From: SIG440 sp045587485
GTDB lineage: Bacteria; Bacillota; Clostridia; Monoglobales; Monoglobaceae
DNA length: 54,170 nt
Reading direction: 5' to 3'
NCBI GenBank assembly: GCA_045587485.1
Contig: JAZNCI010000065.1
Span: forward strand, 1-54,170
Part shown: one piece after another, positions 15,724 to 23,132 of the stretch
Numbering within the stretch: the stretch's first letter is position 1
Layout: each line of letters starts with the position of its first letter
The notes under the pieces: generated by a model
Seen by the model: the letters and a program-made list of their open reading frames with translations, nothing else
The model's database searches: none
What the model was told of the DNA's origin: nothing
Program-made: the position numbers and the translations under genes

Positions 15724-16401
15724 ATGTCTACTTTTAAAATCGCAATTGATGGACCTGCAGGTGCAGGAAAGAGCACAATAGCCAAGGCTGCAGCAGCAAA
15801 AATGCATCTTGTGTATATTGACACGGGAGCGATGTTCCGCGCAATTGGTCTTGGTTGTATCCGTGAAGGGCTTAACCCCAACAGCGATATCGAAAAAATT
15901 ATAAAAATTCTGCCATCAATGAACATTGATATTTCGCATGGACAAAATGGTCAGGAGATTTTCCTTAACGGCGAGAATGTATCAGATGAAATTCGTATGC
16001 CACAGGTTTCTGTTGCCGCATCGGATGTTTCTAAAATTCCTGAGGTAAGACAAAAGCTGCTAGTGCTTCAGCGAGGGATTGCAGGAAAAACCGATGTGAT
16101 TATGGATGGCAGGGATATTGGTACGGTTGTGCTGCCTGATGCAGAACTTAAGATTTTTCTTACTGCATCGGTTGAAGAGCGTGCAATGAGAAGATATAAA
16201 GAACTTGTTGAAAAGGGTATTGATTGCGATTTTGACGATGTCAAGGCGGATATGGAATATCGTGATAAAAACGATTCTCAGAGAGAGATTGCCCCACTTA
16301 AACCGGCAGAAGACAGTATAATTGTTGACACAACTGGCAAAACCCTTCAGGAATCTGTTGATATGATTCTGAAATTAATAAATGAAAGAAGAGTAGATTG
16401 A
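15724..16401 (+). CDS. cmk: Cytidylate kinase
   Basis: A 225-aa kinase that phosphorylates CMP and dCMP with ATP. The P-loop GPAGAGKST lies at residues 10-18, followed by YIDTGAMFRA (nucleotide monophosphate site), MDGRDIGTVVLPDA and the lid stretch YRDKNDSQREIAPLKPA. Length is typical. Its stop codon overlaps the plsC start by one base. The cmk-plsC-ispH-rpsA order is a common clostridial arrangement and supports all four calls. Confidence 0.96.
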   Translation: MSTFKIAIDGPAGAGKSTIAKAAAAKMHLVYIDTGAMFRAIGLGCIREGLNPNSDIEKIIKILPSMNIDISHGQNGQEIFLNGENVSDEIRMPQVSVAASDVSKIPEVRQKLLVLQRGIAGKTDVIMDGRDIGTVVLPDAELKIFLTASVEERAMRRYKELVEKGIDCDFDDVKADMEYRDKNDSQREIAPLKPAEDSIIVDTTGKTLQESVDMILKLINERRVD

Positions 16402-17003
16402 TGAAGAAGTTTGTATTGAGTGTAATCAGAGGTTTTTATCACCTTTTGTTCAGAATAGAGATTGAAGGTCTGGAAAATATACCGCCAAATAAAAGCTTTT
16501 TGGTTGTTCCAAATCATCTCAGCAATTTTGACCCGCCACTGATTGCGGCATTTTTGCCGGTGGACAGTATGGCGTATATGGCAAAGGAAAGCCTTTTTAA
16601 AATCCCTGTTTTGAACAGTATCATCAAAGCATTTGGGGCTTTTCCGGTAAAACGAAGCGGCAACGATATTGCGGCTGTAAAGCTGGCAATAAAAATTCTT
16701 AAAGAGGGAAAAGCACTCACGATGTTTCCTGAGGGCAAGCGTGTCAGAACTCCCGGAATCTTAGGCGAGGGAAAGCAGGGAGCCGCAATGATTGCAGCAA
16801 AGGCAGGAGTAGGATTTTTGCCAGTTGGAATACAGGCAGACTATAAATTCCGCAGCAGGGTTAAACTTGTTGTGGGAGAATACATAGATTTTTCAGAATA
16901 TTTTGACAAAAAGCTGAACTCAGAATCACTCCAGAAGGTCACGAATGAACTGTTGATGCCAAAGATTGCAGAGCTTGCAGGAGCAAAAGTATATGGAAAT
17001 TAA
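16401..17003 (+). CDS. plsC: 1-acyl-sn-glycerol-3-phosphate acyltransferase PlsC
   Basis: A 200-aa acyltransferase that adds the second fatty acyl chain to lysophosphatidic acid in phospholipid synthesis. The catalytic NHxxxxD motif is NHLSNFD and the phosphate-binding motif is FPEGKR. ATG 16401 shares a base with the cmk stop codon, with AAGAAGAG upstream; an in-frame TTG lies 3 nt earlier. The gene ends 11 nt inside the next one. Confidence 0.93.
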   Translation: MKKFVLSVIRGFYHLLFRIEIEGLENIPPNKSFLVVPNHLSNFDPPLIAAFLPVDSMAYMAKESLFKIPVLNSIIKAFGAFPVKRSGNDIAAVKLAIKILKEGKALTMFPEGKRVRTPGILGEGKQGAAMIAAKAGVGFLPVGIQADYKFRSRVKLVVGEYIDFSEYFDKKLNSESLQKVTNELLMPKIAELAGAKVYGN

Positions 17004-19281
17004 AATTGCCGACAAGGCGGGATTTTGTTTTGGTGTAGATCGGGCTGTAAGGATTGCCTATGATGTTGCAAAAAGCGGAGAGAAAAACATCTTTACCTAT
17101 GGTATGCTTATACACAACAGTGATGTAACGGGCGACCTTGAGGATATGGGGATTTATTGCAGAGAAAATATATGCGACATACCCCGGGGCTCTGCAGTTA
17201 TAATACGCGCTCACGGAATTTCCGAAGCCGAGCAGAACTTTTTAACAGAGAGAAATGCACGCATAATTGATGCAACTTGTCCTTTTGTAAAAAGAATTCA
17301 TAATATTGTTAAGGAAGAATATCTCAAGGGCAGACAGATAGTAATCGCAGGTGACAAAAATCATCCAGAGGTTAAGGGCATAAATGGTTGGTGTAATAAT
17401 TCTGCAATTATAATCGGTGCAGATGAAAATTATGATGAAATACTGCAAAAAAATGGCGAAATTCTGCTAAGTTTGGTGGCTCAGACCACAATGCGGAAGG
17501 AAAAAGTAAAAAAAATTGAAATTTTTTTAAAAAAACATTTTACAAATGTGGAATTTTTTGATACAATATGTAATGCAACCGAAGAGAGACAGCTTGCAGC
17601 AAAAAAACTTTCTGACGAATGTGATTTGATGCTTGTGTTTGGTGGCAAAAACAGCTCAAACACACAAAAGCTATACGAGATTTGTTGTGAAGGTTGCAAG
17701 GACACATATAAAATTGAAAATGCAAAAGAATTAAATGAGCTTGCTCATTTGTTAAAAAATAAAAATTTAAAAAAAGTAGGCATTACCGCCGGAGCATCCA
17801 CTCCGGATAAGGTAATCAAGGAGGCAAAATTAACCATGGCGGAAATCACAAATGAAATGAACTTTGCAGAGGCATTGGAAGAAACTTTAAAGCCCTTAAC
17901 AACAGGTGATATTGTTAAAGGTGTAGTTATCGGAATTACCCCTACAGAGGTACAGGTGGACATTGACGGTAAGTATGACGGCGTTATCCCAGCAAACGAA
18001 ATGACAAACGACCCTGCAGCAGACCTTAAGTCTTTGGTAAAGGTTGGTGACGAGGTTGACGTTTTTGTTGTTCATGTAAGCGACCGTGACGGCGTTGTTA
18101 CACTTTCAAAGAAGAAAATCGATGCAGAAAAGGGCTTGCAGGAGCTCCGCGAAGATTTTGAAGCAGGAACAGTTCTTAGCAGCAGAATTGTAGAGATTGT
18201 TAAGGGCGGCATTGTTACCATTGCAAAAGGTATCAGGGTGTTTATTCCTGCATCCGAGGCGGCAGAACGCTTTGTTGAAGATCTCGGTTCACTTCTTAAC
18301 ACCGAAGTTTCATTTAGAATTATAAAGATGGACAAAGACCGCAGAGGTCGTTTGAGAGTTGTAGGCTCAATCAAATCTGTTGCTAAGGAAATCAGCGCCA
18401 AAAAGGCAGAAGAATTCTGGGCAGCAGCAGAGGTTGACAAAAAATATACAGGAACAGTTAAATCACTTACCAAGTTTGGTGCATTTATTGACCTTGGAGG
18501 TGTTGACGGTCTTATTCATATTTCTGAGCTTTCAGATGCGCGCATCAACCATCCGTCAGAAGTGGTTAAGGTTGGCGATTCTATTGATGTATATATTAAG
18601 GATATGGACAAGGAAACAGGAAAAATTTCACTTGTTAAGGAGCTTGAGGCTGACAAAAAGGCAAGAGAGGCTGCTTTCTGGGCATCACTTGAAGTTGGCA
18701 AGACATACAATGGTACGGTTAAGTCAATTACTACATTTGGTGCATTCGTTGACCTTGGCGGTGTAGATGGTCTTGTTCACGTTTCAGAGCTTTCATGGGC
18801 AAGAATTAAGCATCCGTCAGAGGTAGTTGCTGTTGGCGATACTCTTGAAGTTTATATCAAGGATGTTGATGTTGAGGCAAAGAAGATTTCTCTTGGCCAC
18901 AAGAAGGAAGAAGACAGCCCCTGGTATCAGGCTACAAAGGATTTGAAGGTTGGCGACAACATCAAGTGTAAGGTTGTTCGTATTCTGCCATTTGGTGCTT
19001 TCGCTGAGGTTGCTCCTTTTGTAGATGGTCTTATCCACATTTCACAGATTGCAAACGCAAGAATTGAAAAGCCATCAGATGTTCTTAACATCGGTGACGA
19101 GGTTGAGGTTCAGGTTACTGAAATTAATAACGACACAAAGCAGATTGGTCTTTCAAGAAAGGTTCTCCTTCCTGACTATGTAGCAGAAACTGAAAAGGTT
19201 GAGGAAGTGGAAGCAAAAGCTGATGAGTCATACACAGAGGAAGGTTCATTCACTTTGGGTGATATTCTTGATGCTGAATAA
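16993..19281 (+). CDS. ispH-rpsA: Bifunctional IspH / ribosomal protein S1
   Basis: A 762-aa fusion. Residues 1-280 are 4-hydroxy-3-methylbut-2-enyl diphosphate reductase, the last enzyme of the MEP isoprenoid pathway, with the three iron-sulfur Cys regions AGFCFGVDRA, DATCPFVKRIH and CNATEERQ. Residues from about 282 are a ribosomal protein S1 homologue with five S1 RNA-binding domains; the third and fourth share the clear S1 core FGAF[IV]DLGGVDGL[IV]H[IV]SELS. This fusion is known in Clostridia. It starts at ATG 16993 (GCAGGAG upstream), overlapping plsC by 11 nt. An internal AAGGAGG and ATG at the junction could make free S1 (separate entry). A terminator follows. Confidence 0.95.
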   Translation: MEIKIADKAGFCFGVDRAVRIAYDVAKSGEKNIFTYGMLIHNSDVTGDLEDMGIYCRENICDIPRGSAVIIRAHGISEAEQNFLTERNARIIDATCPFVKRIHNIVKEEYLKGRQIVIAGDKNHPEVKGINGWCNNSAIIIGADENYDEILQKNGEILLSLVAQTTMRKEKVKKIEIFLKKHFTNVEFFDTICNATEERQLAAKKLSDECDLMLVFGGKNSSNTQKLYEICCEGCKDTYKIENAKELNELAHLLKNKNLKKVGITAGASTPDKVIKEAKLTMAEITNEMNFAEALEETLKPLTTGDIVKGVVIGITPTEVQVDIDGKYDGVIPANEMTNDPAADLKSLVKVGDEVDVFVVHVSDRDGVVTLSKKKIDAEKGLQELREDFEAGTVLSSRIVEIVKGGIVTIAKGIRVFIPASEAAERFVEDLGSLLNTEVSFRIIKMDKDRRGRLRVVGSIKSVAKEISAKKAEEFWAAAEVDKKYTGTVKSLTKFGAFIDLGGVDGLIHISELSDARINHPSEVVKVGDSIDVYIKDMDKETGKISLVKELEADKKAREAAFWASLEVGKTYNGTVKSITTFGAFVDLGGVDGLVHVSELSWARIKHPSEVVAVGDTLEVYIKDVDVEAKKISLGHKKEEDSPWYQATKDLKVGDNIKCKVVRILPFGAFAEVAPFVDGLIHISQIANARIEKPSDVLNIGDEVEVQVTEINNDTKQIGLSRKVLLPDYVAETEKVEEVEAKADESYTEEGSFTLGDILDAE
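17836..19281 (+). CDS. Possible independent S1 product (internal start in ispH-rpsA)
   Basis: AAGGAGG (17818-17824) precedes in-frame ATG 17836 by 11 nt, exactly where the IspH domain ends and the S1 part begins (MAEITNEMNFAEALEETLKP). Initiation here would give a 481-aa S1-like protein. Spacing is on the long side; the fused form may still dominate. Inference from signals only. Confidence 0.4.
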   Translation: MAEITNEMNFAEALEETLKPLTTGDIVKGVVIGITPTEVQVDIDGKYDGVIPANEMTNDPAADLKSLVKVGDEVDVFVVHVSDRDGVVTLSKKKIDAEKGLQELREDFEAGTVLSSRIVEIVKGGIVTIAKGIRVFIPASEAAERFVEDLGSLLNTEVSFRIIKMDKDRRGRLRVVGSIKSVAKEISAKKAEEFWAAAEVDKKYTGTVKSLTKFGAFIDLGGVDGLIHISELSDARINHPSEVVKVGDSIDVYIKDMDKETGKISLVKELEADKKAREAAFWASLEVGKTYNGTVKSITTFGAFVDLGGVDGLVHVSELSWARIKHPSEVVAVGDTLEVYIKDVDVEAKKISLGHKKEEDSPWYQATKDLKVGDNIKCKVVRILPFGAFAEVAPFVDGLIHISQIANARIEKPSDVLNIGDEVEVQVTEINNDTKQIGLSRKVLLPDYVAETEKVEEVEAKADESYTEEGSFTLGDILDAE

Positions 19282-19294
19282 TTTTTGCTAAATT

Positions 19295-19337
19295 ACTAAG
19301 GCGGTTAATCTTTGAGTTAGCCGCCTTAGTTTCTTTA
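19295..19337 (+). terminator. Terminator after ispH-rpsA
   Basis: ACTAAGGCGGTTAA pairs with TTAGCCGCCTTAGT (one T-G pair) around TCTTTGAG, followed by TTCTTT. Confidence 0.8.
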
Positions 19338-19379
19338 AGAAGTGTTTTTAAAATAGTCTTTTAAAAGGAGCAGGAGATT

Positions 19380-20741
19380 ATGAATGTATTTGAATATAAA
19401 AAATCCTTGAAAGATAAAAAGATTTCGGTAATCGGCGTAGGGGTAAGCAATATTCCTCTTATACGTTTTCTGATTGAAGGCGGAGCAAAGGTTACAGCTC
19501 ACGACAAAAATGATGCTGCGGCTTTGGGAGAGGCGTATACTGAGCTTTCTGCTTTGGGTGCTGAATTTGTTCTGGGTGAGGATTATCTTAAAAACATTCC
19601 TGAAGGATGCGAGGTTATTTTTAAAACTCCCGGTCTTCGTGGGGATGTTCCAGAGCTTTTGGAGGCAAAGGAAAGAGGAATTATAATAACCTCTGAGATG
19701 GAGCTGTTTTTTGAACTTTGTCCTTGCGAGATTGTTGCAGTTACAGGCAGCGACGGAAAAACCACAACCACTACCCTTATTGGTGAAATGCTTAAAACCG
19801 CTGGTTATACCTGCCACATTGGCGGAAATATTGGCAAGCCCCTTGTTGCAGAACTTGAAAACATTAAGCAGGACGATAAGGCTGTTATCGAGCTTTCCAG
19901 TTTTCAGCTTTTTTCAATGAAAAAAAGCCCCAAGGTTGCGGTTGTGACAAATGTAACACCCAACCATCTGGACTGGCATAAGGATTTTGATGAATATATA
20001 GAATCAAAGAAAAACATAATGAAATATCAGGGAAAAGAATCTGTTCTGGTGACTAATTCAGCAAATGACATTACATTTAAATTTGGTCACGAGGCAAAGG
20101 GTGAGAACCGTAGTTTTTCATCAAAGGGTGATGCTCTTGTGCATTTGCTGGATGGAGGTATCTTTTATGGTGACCAAAAGGTAATAAATATTGATGACAT
20201 TTTAATTCCGGGAATTCACAATATTGAAAACTATATGGCGGCAATTGCGGCAACAAGAGATTATGTATCAAAAGAAACGGTTGAAACTGTGGCGAAAAAT
20301 TTTGGCGGTGTTGCCCACAGAATTGAGCTTGTTCGTGAGCATGACGGAGTGCGGTATTACAACGATTCAATTGCCAGCAGTCCGGCACGAACAACTGCAG
20401 GGCTTAATTCGTTTGATGAAAAACTTATTCTTATTGCCGGTGGCTATGACAAAAAAATTCCATTTGACGAGTTTGGTGTTGTTGTTAACGAACGCGTTAA
20501 AAAACTCATTCTTGTAGGGGTTACATCCGATAAAATTGAGGCGGCGGTGAAGAACGCAGACAATTATAACGGTTTACCTATTTACCGCGAAAGCGAGTTT
20601 GAAACGGCAATAAAGACCGCACGCAATGTTGCAGAGAAAGGTGATGTGGTAATACTTTCCCCTGCTTGTGCAAGCTTTGACTTGTTTAAAAACTTTGAAG
20701 AACGCGGAAATACCTTTAAAAGCATTGTAAATAGTTTTTAA
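19380..20741 (+). CDS. murD: UDP-N-acetylmuramoylalanine--D-glutamate ligase
   Basis: A 453-aa cytoplasmic Mur ligase that adds D-glutamate to UDP-MurNAc-L-Ala in peptidoglycan synthesis. An N-terminal Rossmann-like domain (VIGVGVSNIPL) precedes the ATP site GSDGKTTTT, NVTPNHLDWHKD, the HRIE motif in GVAHRIELV, YYNDSIASSPA and LSPACASFDLFKNFEERG. Length fits the family. It starts at ATG 19380 after AAAAGGAGCAGGAG. It stands alone between terminators rather than in a division/cell-wall cluster. Confidence 0.95.
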   Translation: MNVFEYKKSLKDKKISVIGVGVSNIPLIRFLIEGGAKVTAHDKNDAAALGEAYTELSALGAEFVLGEDYLKNIPEGCEVIFKTPGLRGDVPELLEAKERGIIITSEMELFFELCPCEIVAVTGSDGKTTTTTLIGEMLKTAGYTCHIGGNIGKPLVAELENIKQDDKAVIELSSFQLFSMKKSPKVAVVTNVTPNHLDWHKDFDEYIESKKNIMKYQGKESVLVTNSANDITFKFGHEAKGENRSFSSKGDALVHLLDGGIFYGDQKVINIDDILIPGIHNIENYMAAIAATRDYVSKETVETVAKNFGGVAHRIELVREHDGVRYYNDSIASSPARTTAGLNSFDEKLILIAGGYDKKIPFDEFGVVVNERVKKLILVGVTSDKIEAAVKNADNYNGLPIYRESEFETAIKTARNVAEKGDVVILSPACASFDLFKNFEERGNTFKSIVNSF

Positions 20742-20754
20742 TTAACAAAATCAA

Positions 20755-20787
20755 ACGCCCTTGCTTTAATCAGCAAGGGCGTCATTT
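20755..20787. terminator. Bidirectional terminator between murD and RNase J
   Basis: ACGCCCTTGCT and AGCAAGGGCGT form an 11-bp stem around TTAATC (20755-20782), with CATTTTG on the plus side and TTTGATTTTG on the minus side. It serves both convergent genes. Confidence 0.85.
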
Positions 20788-20793
20788 TGTATT

Positions 20794-22458
20794 TTAGATA
20801 TCCATAATAATCGGCAATATCATAGGCTTTCTCTTTGTTTTTTCAAAGATATATGCACCCAACTCGTTTTTAACGTGAGATTTAAGACTTGCCCAATCGA
20901 GTGTGTGATTGTCAAGACAGGTGTTGACAATGTCGGCGGTTTTTATTCGCATACTTTCCATTAAATCCTCGGATTCACGCACGTATACAAAACCACGGGA
21001 AATAATGTCGGGTCCTGCAACGACTGTCTGACTTGCGTGGTCAATTGTCATCACAACAACAATCAAACCATCCTCTGACAGATGCTTGCGGTCGCGAAGA
21101 ACGATAGAGCCAACATCTCCTACGCCCAAGCCATCAACCAAAACCTTACCCGATGGCACAATGCCGGTAATTTTCGCCACGCTTTTGGAAACCTCAAGAA
21201 CCTGACCGTTTTCCATCATAAAGATGTCATTTGAATTCATTCCCATTTGCAAAGCCAAAGAGCGGTGTCGGCTGAGATGTTTGAATTCACCGTGAACAGG
21301 CATAAAGTATTTAGGTTTTGCAAGAGCAAGTATAATCTTAAGCTCTTCCTGACAGGCGTGTCCTGATACATGGACATCGGCAAGTGATTCATAAATTACC
21401 TCTGCTCCGTGTTTAAGAAGCTCATTTATTACGTTTGAAATTGCTTTTTCATTGCCCGGTATGGGACTTGCGGAAATGATAACAAGGTCATCTGCTTCGA
21501 TATTTACCTTTTTGTGACCTGAAAATGCCATACGTGACAGAGCCGACATAGTTTCACCCTGACTGCCAGTTGTTATAATGACTAACTGTTCCTTGGAATA
21601 TCTGCCGATTTCATCCAGATTTATCAGTGTGTTTTTGGGAATATCCATATACCCAAGCTCAATTGCCGCAGTAAGAACATTTTCCATACTTCGGCCTGAA
21701 ACGGCGACTTTTCTGCCGTATTTCACCGCTGCATTGATAATTTGCTGAACACGATGAATGTTAGAGGCAAAGGTAGCAACGAAAATTCGTTTGTTGCAGT
21801 TGTCAAACACATTGTCAAAGGTCGCCCCCACGGTGCTCTCGCTCATAGTATAGCCCTTACGTTCGGCATTGGTGCTGTCTGACATAAGGAGAAGAATACC
21901 TTTCCTGCCAAGCTCACCTATACGGCCAAGGTCAATCATTTCACCATCTATGGGAGTGGAGTCGATTTTAAAGTCACCTGTGTGCAGGATTGTTCCGGCA
22001 GGGGTGTGCAATGCAACAGCAACCGCATCTGCAATACTGTGATTTGACCTTATAAATTCAACCTTGAACTCGCCAAGTGTAAACGTTGCCCCCGGACTTA
22101 TGACATTGAGTTTTGTGGAGTTTAAAATGCCGTGCTCCTCGAGCTTGTTTTTAAGTATTCCCAATGTCAGTTTTGTTCCGAAAACTGGCACGTTAAATTC
22201 CTTAAGAACATAAGGAATGGCACCAATATGGTCCTCATGACCGTGGGTAAGAACAATGCCGCGTATTCTGTTCTTGTGCTTTTGTAGATAGGTTATATCG
22301 GGTATAACCATATCAATTCCCAACATATCATCGTCGGGAAATGCAAGGCCTGCGTCAAGAATAATCAGGTCGCTTCCGTACTCGAAGACTGTCATGTTTT
22401 TTCCGATCTCATGCAGCCCTCCAAGTGGTGTAATCTTGATTTTTTTATTTTTTTGCAA
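20794..22458 (-). CDS. rnj: Ribonuclease J
   Basis: A 554-aa metallo-beta-lactamase/beta-CASP ribonuclease with 5'-3' exo- and endonuclease activity in mRNA decay and rRNA processing. The zinc motif is THGHEDH (H72, H74, D76, H77). Further family regions are HTGDFKID, MSDSTNAERKGYT, TTGSQGE, HVSGHACQEEL and MPVHGEFKHL. The start codon is TTG 22458, 7 nt after AGGAGGA. Promoter calls place transcription start near 22812, so the mRNA would carry a leader of about 350 nt with the structured element at 22511-22800. The leader could allow autoregulation by RNase J itself, as known for other RNases in other bacteria; that is inference. Confidence 0.95.
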   Translation of the reverse strand: MQKNKKIKITPLGGLHEIGKNMTVFEYGSDLIILDAGLAFPDDDMLGIDMVIPDITYLQKHKNRIRGIVLTHGHEDHIGAIPYVLKEFNVPVFGTKLTLGILKNKLEEHGILNSTKLNVISPGATFTLGEFKVEFIRSNHSIADAVAVALHTPAGTILHTGDFKIDSTPIDGEMIDLGRIGELGRKGILLLMSDSTNAERKGYTMSESTVGATFDNVFDNCNKRIFVATFASNIHRVQQIINAAVKYGRKVAVSGRSMENVLTAAIELGYMDIPKNTLINLDEIGRYSKEQLVIITTGSQGETMSALSRMAFSGHKKVNIEADDLVIISASPIPGNEKAISNVINELLKHGAEVIYESLADVHVSGHACQEELKIILALAKPKYFMPVHGEFKHLSRHRSLALQMGMNSNDIFMMENGQVLEVSKSVAKITGIVPSGKVLVDGLGVGDVGSIVLRDRKHLSEDGLIVVVMTIDHASQTVVAGPDIISRGFVYVRESEDLMESMRIKTADIVNTCLDNHTLDWASLKSHVKNELGAYIFEKTKRKPMILPIIMDI

Positions 22459-22510
22459 AAAACTATCCTCCTAATTAATATAAAAATTTTAACCGCTCTG
22501 TATCAATGAA

Positions 22511-22800
22511 CCGACTTAGCCTGACAGTAGCTATCCGAATCTGCCTGAAAAGGCGTAATTTCGGTATATTTTAGTTTGTCGTCTTTGACAGGCGTCAGCC
22601 TGCCTTTATCCTCCGCACCAAAATCTTCTCAAAATTCCATCCTTTTCAGGTCGAAGAATTTTAAGCGAGCTGATTTTTGTCTGAACAAAGCAAAAACGGA
22701 GCTAATCCTTTGTGGATTGGCGAGTATTTTAACACAGTTCGGGCGGAAATCAGCCACTAAAAATCAGATTCGTATAACTAATGTCAAGCCAATGCATCGG
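22511..22800 (-). other. 290-bp structured element in RNase J leader (RNA leader or MITE-like repeat)
   Basis: The ends form imperfect terminal inverted repeats: 22511-22543 and 22765-22800 both begin CCGA and share the core TGACA-N-TAG-N-TAT-N-CGAATCTG (23 of 28 bases in the best block). Inside, CCTGAAAAGG at 22544-22553 is exactly complementary to CCTTTTCAGG at 22641-22650; GAGCTGATTTT pairs with GAAATCAGC, and AAAATTC with GAATTTT. A 75-codon ORF inside it on the plus strand shows no start signals. As RNA it would fold into a closed multi-branched structure; as DNA it looks like a non-autonomous transposable repeat. With the next features it fills the gene-free stretch 22459-23132. Confidence 0.6.
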
Positions 22801-22819
22801 TAACATCCAACCACGGTAT

Positions 22820-22848
22820 ATTATACACTAAATTTCCTTGATTTGCAA
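22820..22848 (-). promoter_or_regulatory. RNase J promoter
   Basis: Minus-strand -35 TTGCAA (22843-22848), 17-bp spacer, -10 TATAAT (22820-22825). The sequence GAAATTTAGTGTATAAT covering spacer and -10 is repeated exactly in the divergent pflB promoter. Confidence 0.7.
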
Positions 22849-22954
22849 GGATTTTGGAAATATTTACACATAGATTTTTCCCTATAATTACATTAATATT
22901 CGCGAAGCTACAAAACTTTGAGGTAAAATAATACATTTTTAGTAAATAATATGT

Positions 22955-22983
22955 TTGACAACAAAAGAAATTTAGTGTATAAT
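22955..22983 (+). promoter_or_regulatory. pflBA promoter
   Basis: TTGACA (22955-22960), 17-bp spacer, TATAAT (22978-22983), a near-perfect SigA promoter. Transcription would begin near 22990, just before the riboswitch. Confidence 0.8.
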
Positions 22984-23002
22984 TACACTATAAAAGTAAA
23001 CA

Positions 23003-23110
23003 ACCCCTGCGACTGGCGGAATGCAGAGTTTACTGCGAGGAAACAGGGATTAATATTTGTCGACCGCCTGGGCATCCTTGTTTCTGATCAAGGGTGTTCT
23101 TTTAGTTTTT
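23003..23110 (+). ncRNA. ZTP (pfl-motif) riboswitch with terminator
   Basis: It matches the pfl/ZTP RNA by eye: CCCTG pairs with CAGGG (23005-23009 / 23044-23048), GACTGGCGGA (23011-23020), a GCAG/CTGC hairpin, AGGAAACAGGG, and the conserved 3' block CCGCCTGGGCA (23064-23074). The end of that block is part of a terminator: GGGCATCCTTG (23070-23080) pairs with CAAGGGTGTTC (23089-23099), followed by TTTTAGTTTTT. ZTP binding would hold the 3' block in the aptamer and let transcription run on. ZTP rises when 10-formyl-tetrahydrofolate is short, and formate from PflB feeds that pool, so the placement is the classic one. Confidence 0.85.
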
Positions 23111-23132
23111 GCGGAAAGTGAGATGATTATTT

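Noticed and set aside
22576..22803. 75-codon ORF in the RNase J leader element
   Set aside because: No start signals; it lies wholly within the structured element and on the opposite strand to the leader transcript.
22459..22812. RNase P RNA, tmRNA or 6S RNA
   Set aside because: None of the universally conserved sequence blocks of these RNAs is visible on either strand.
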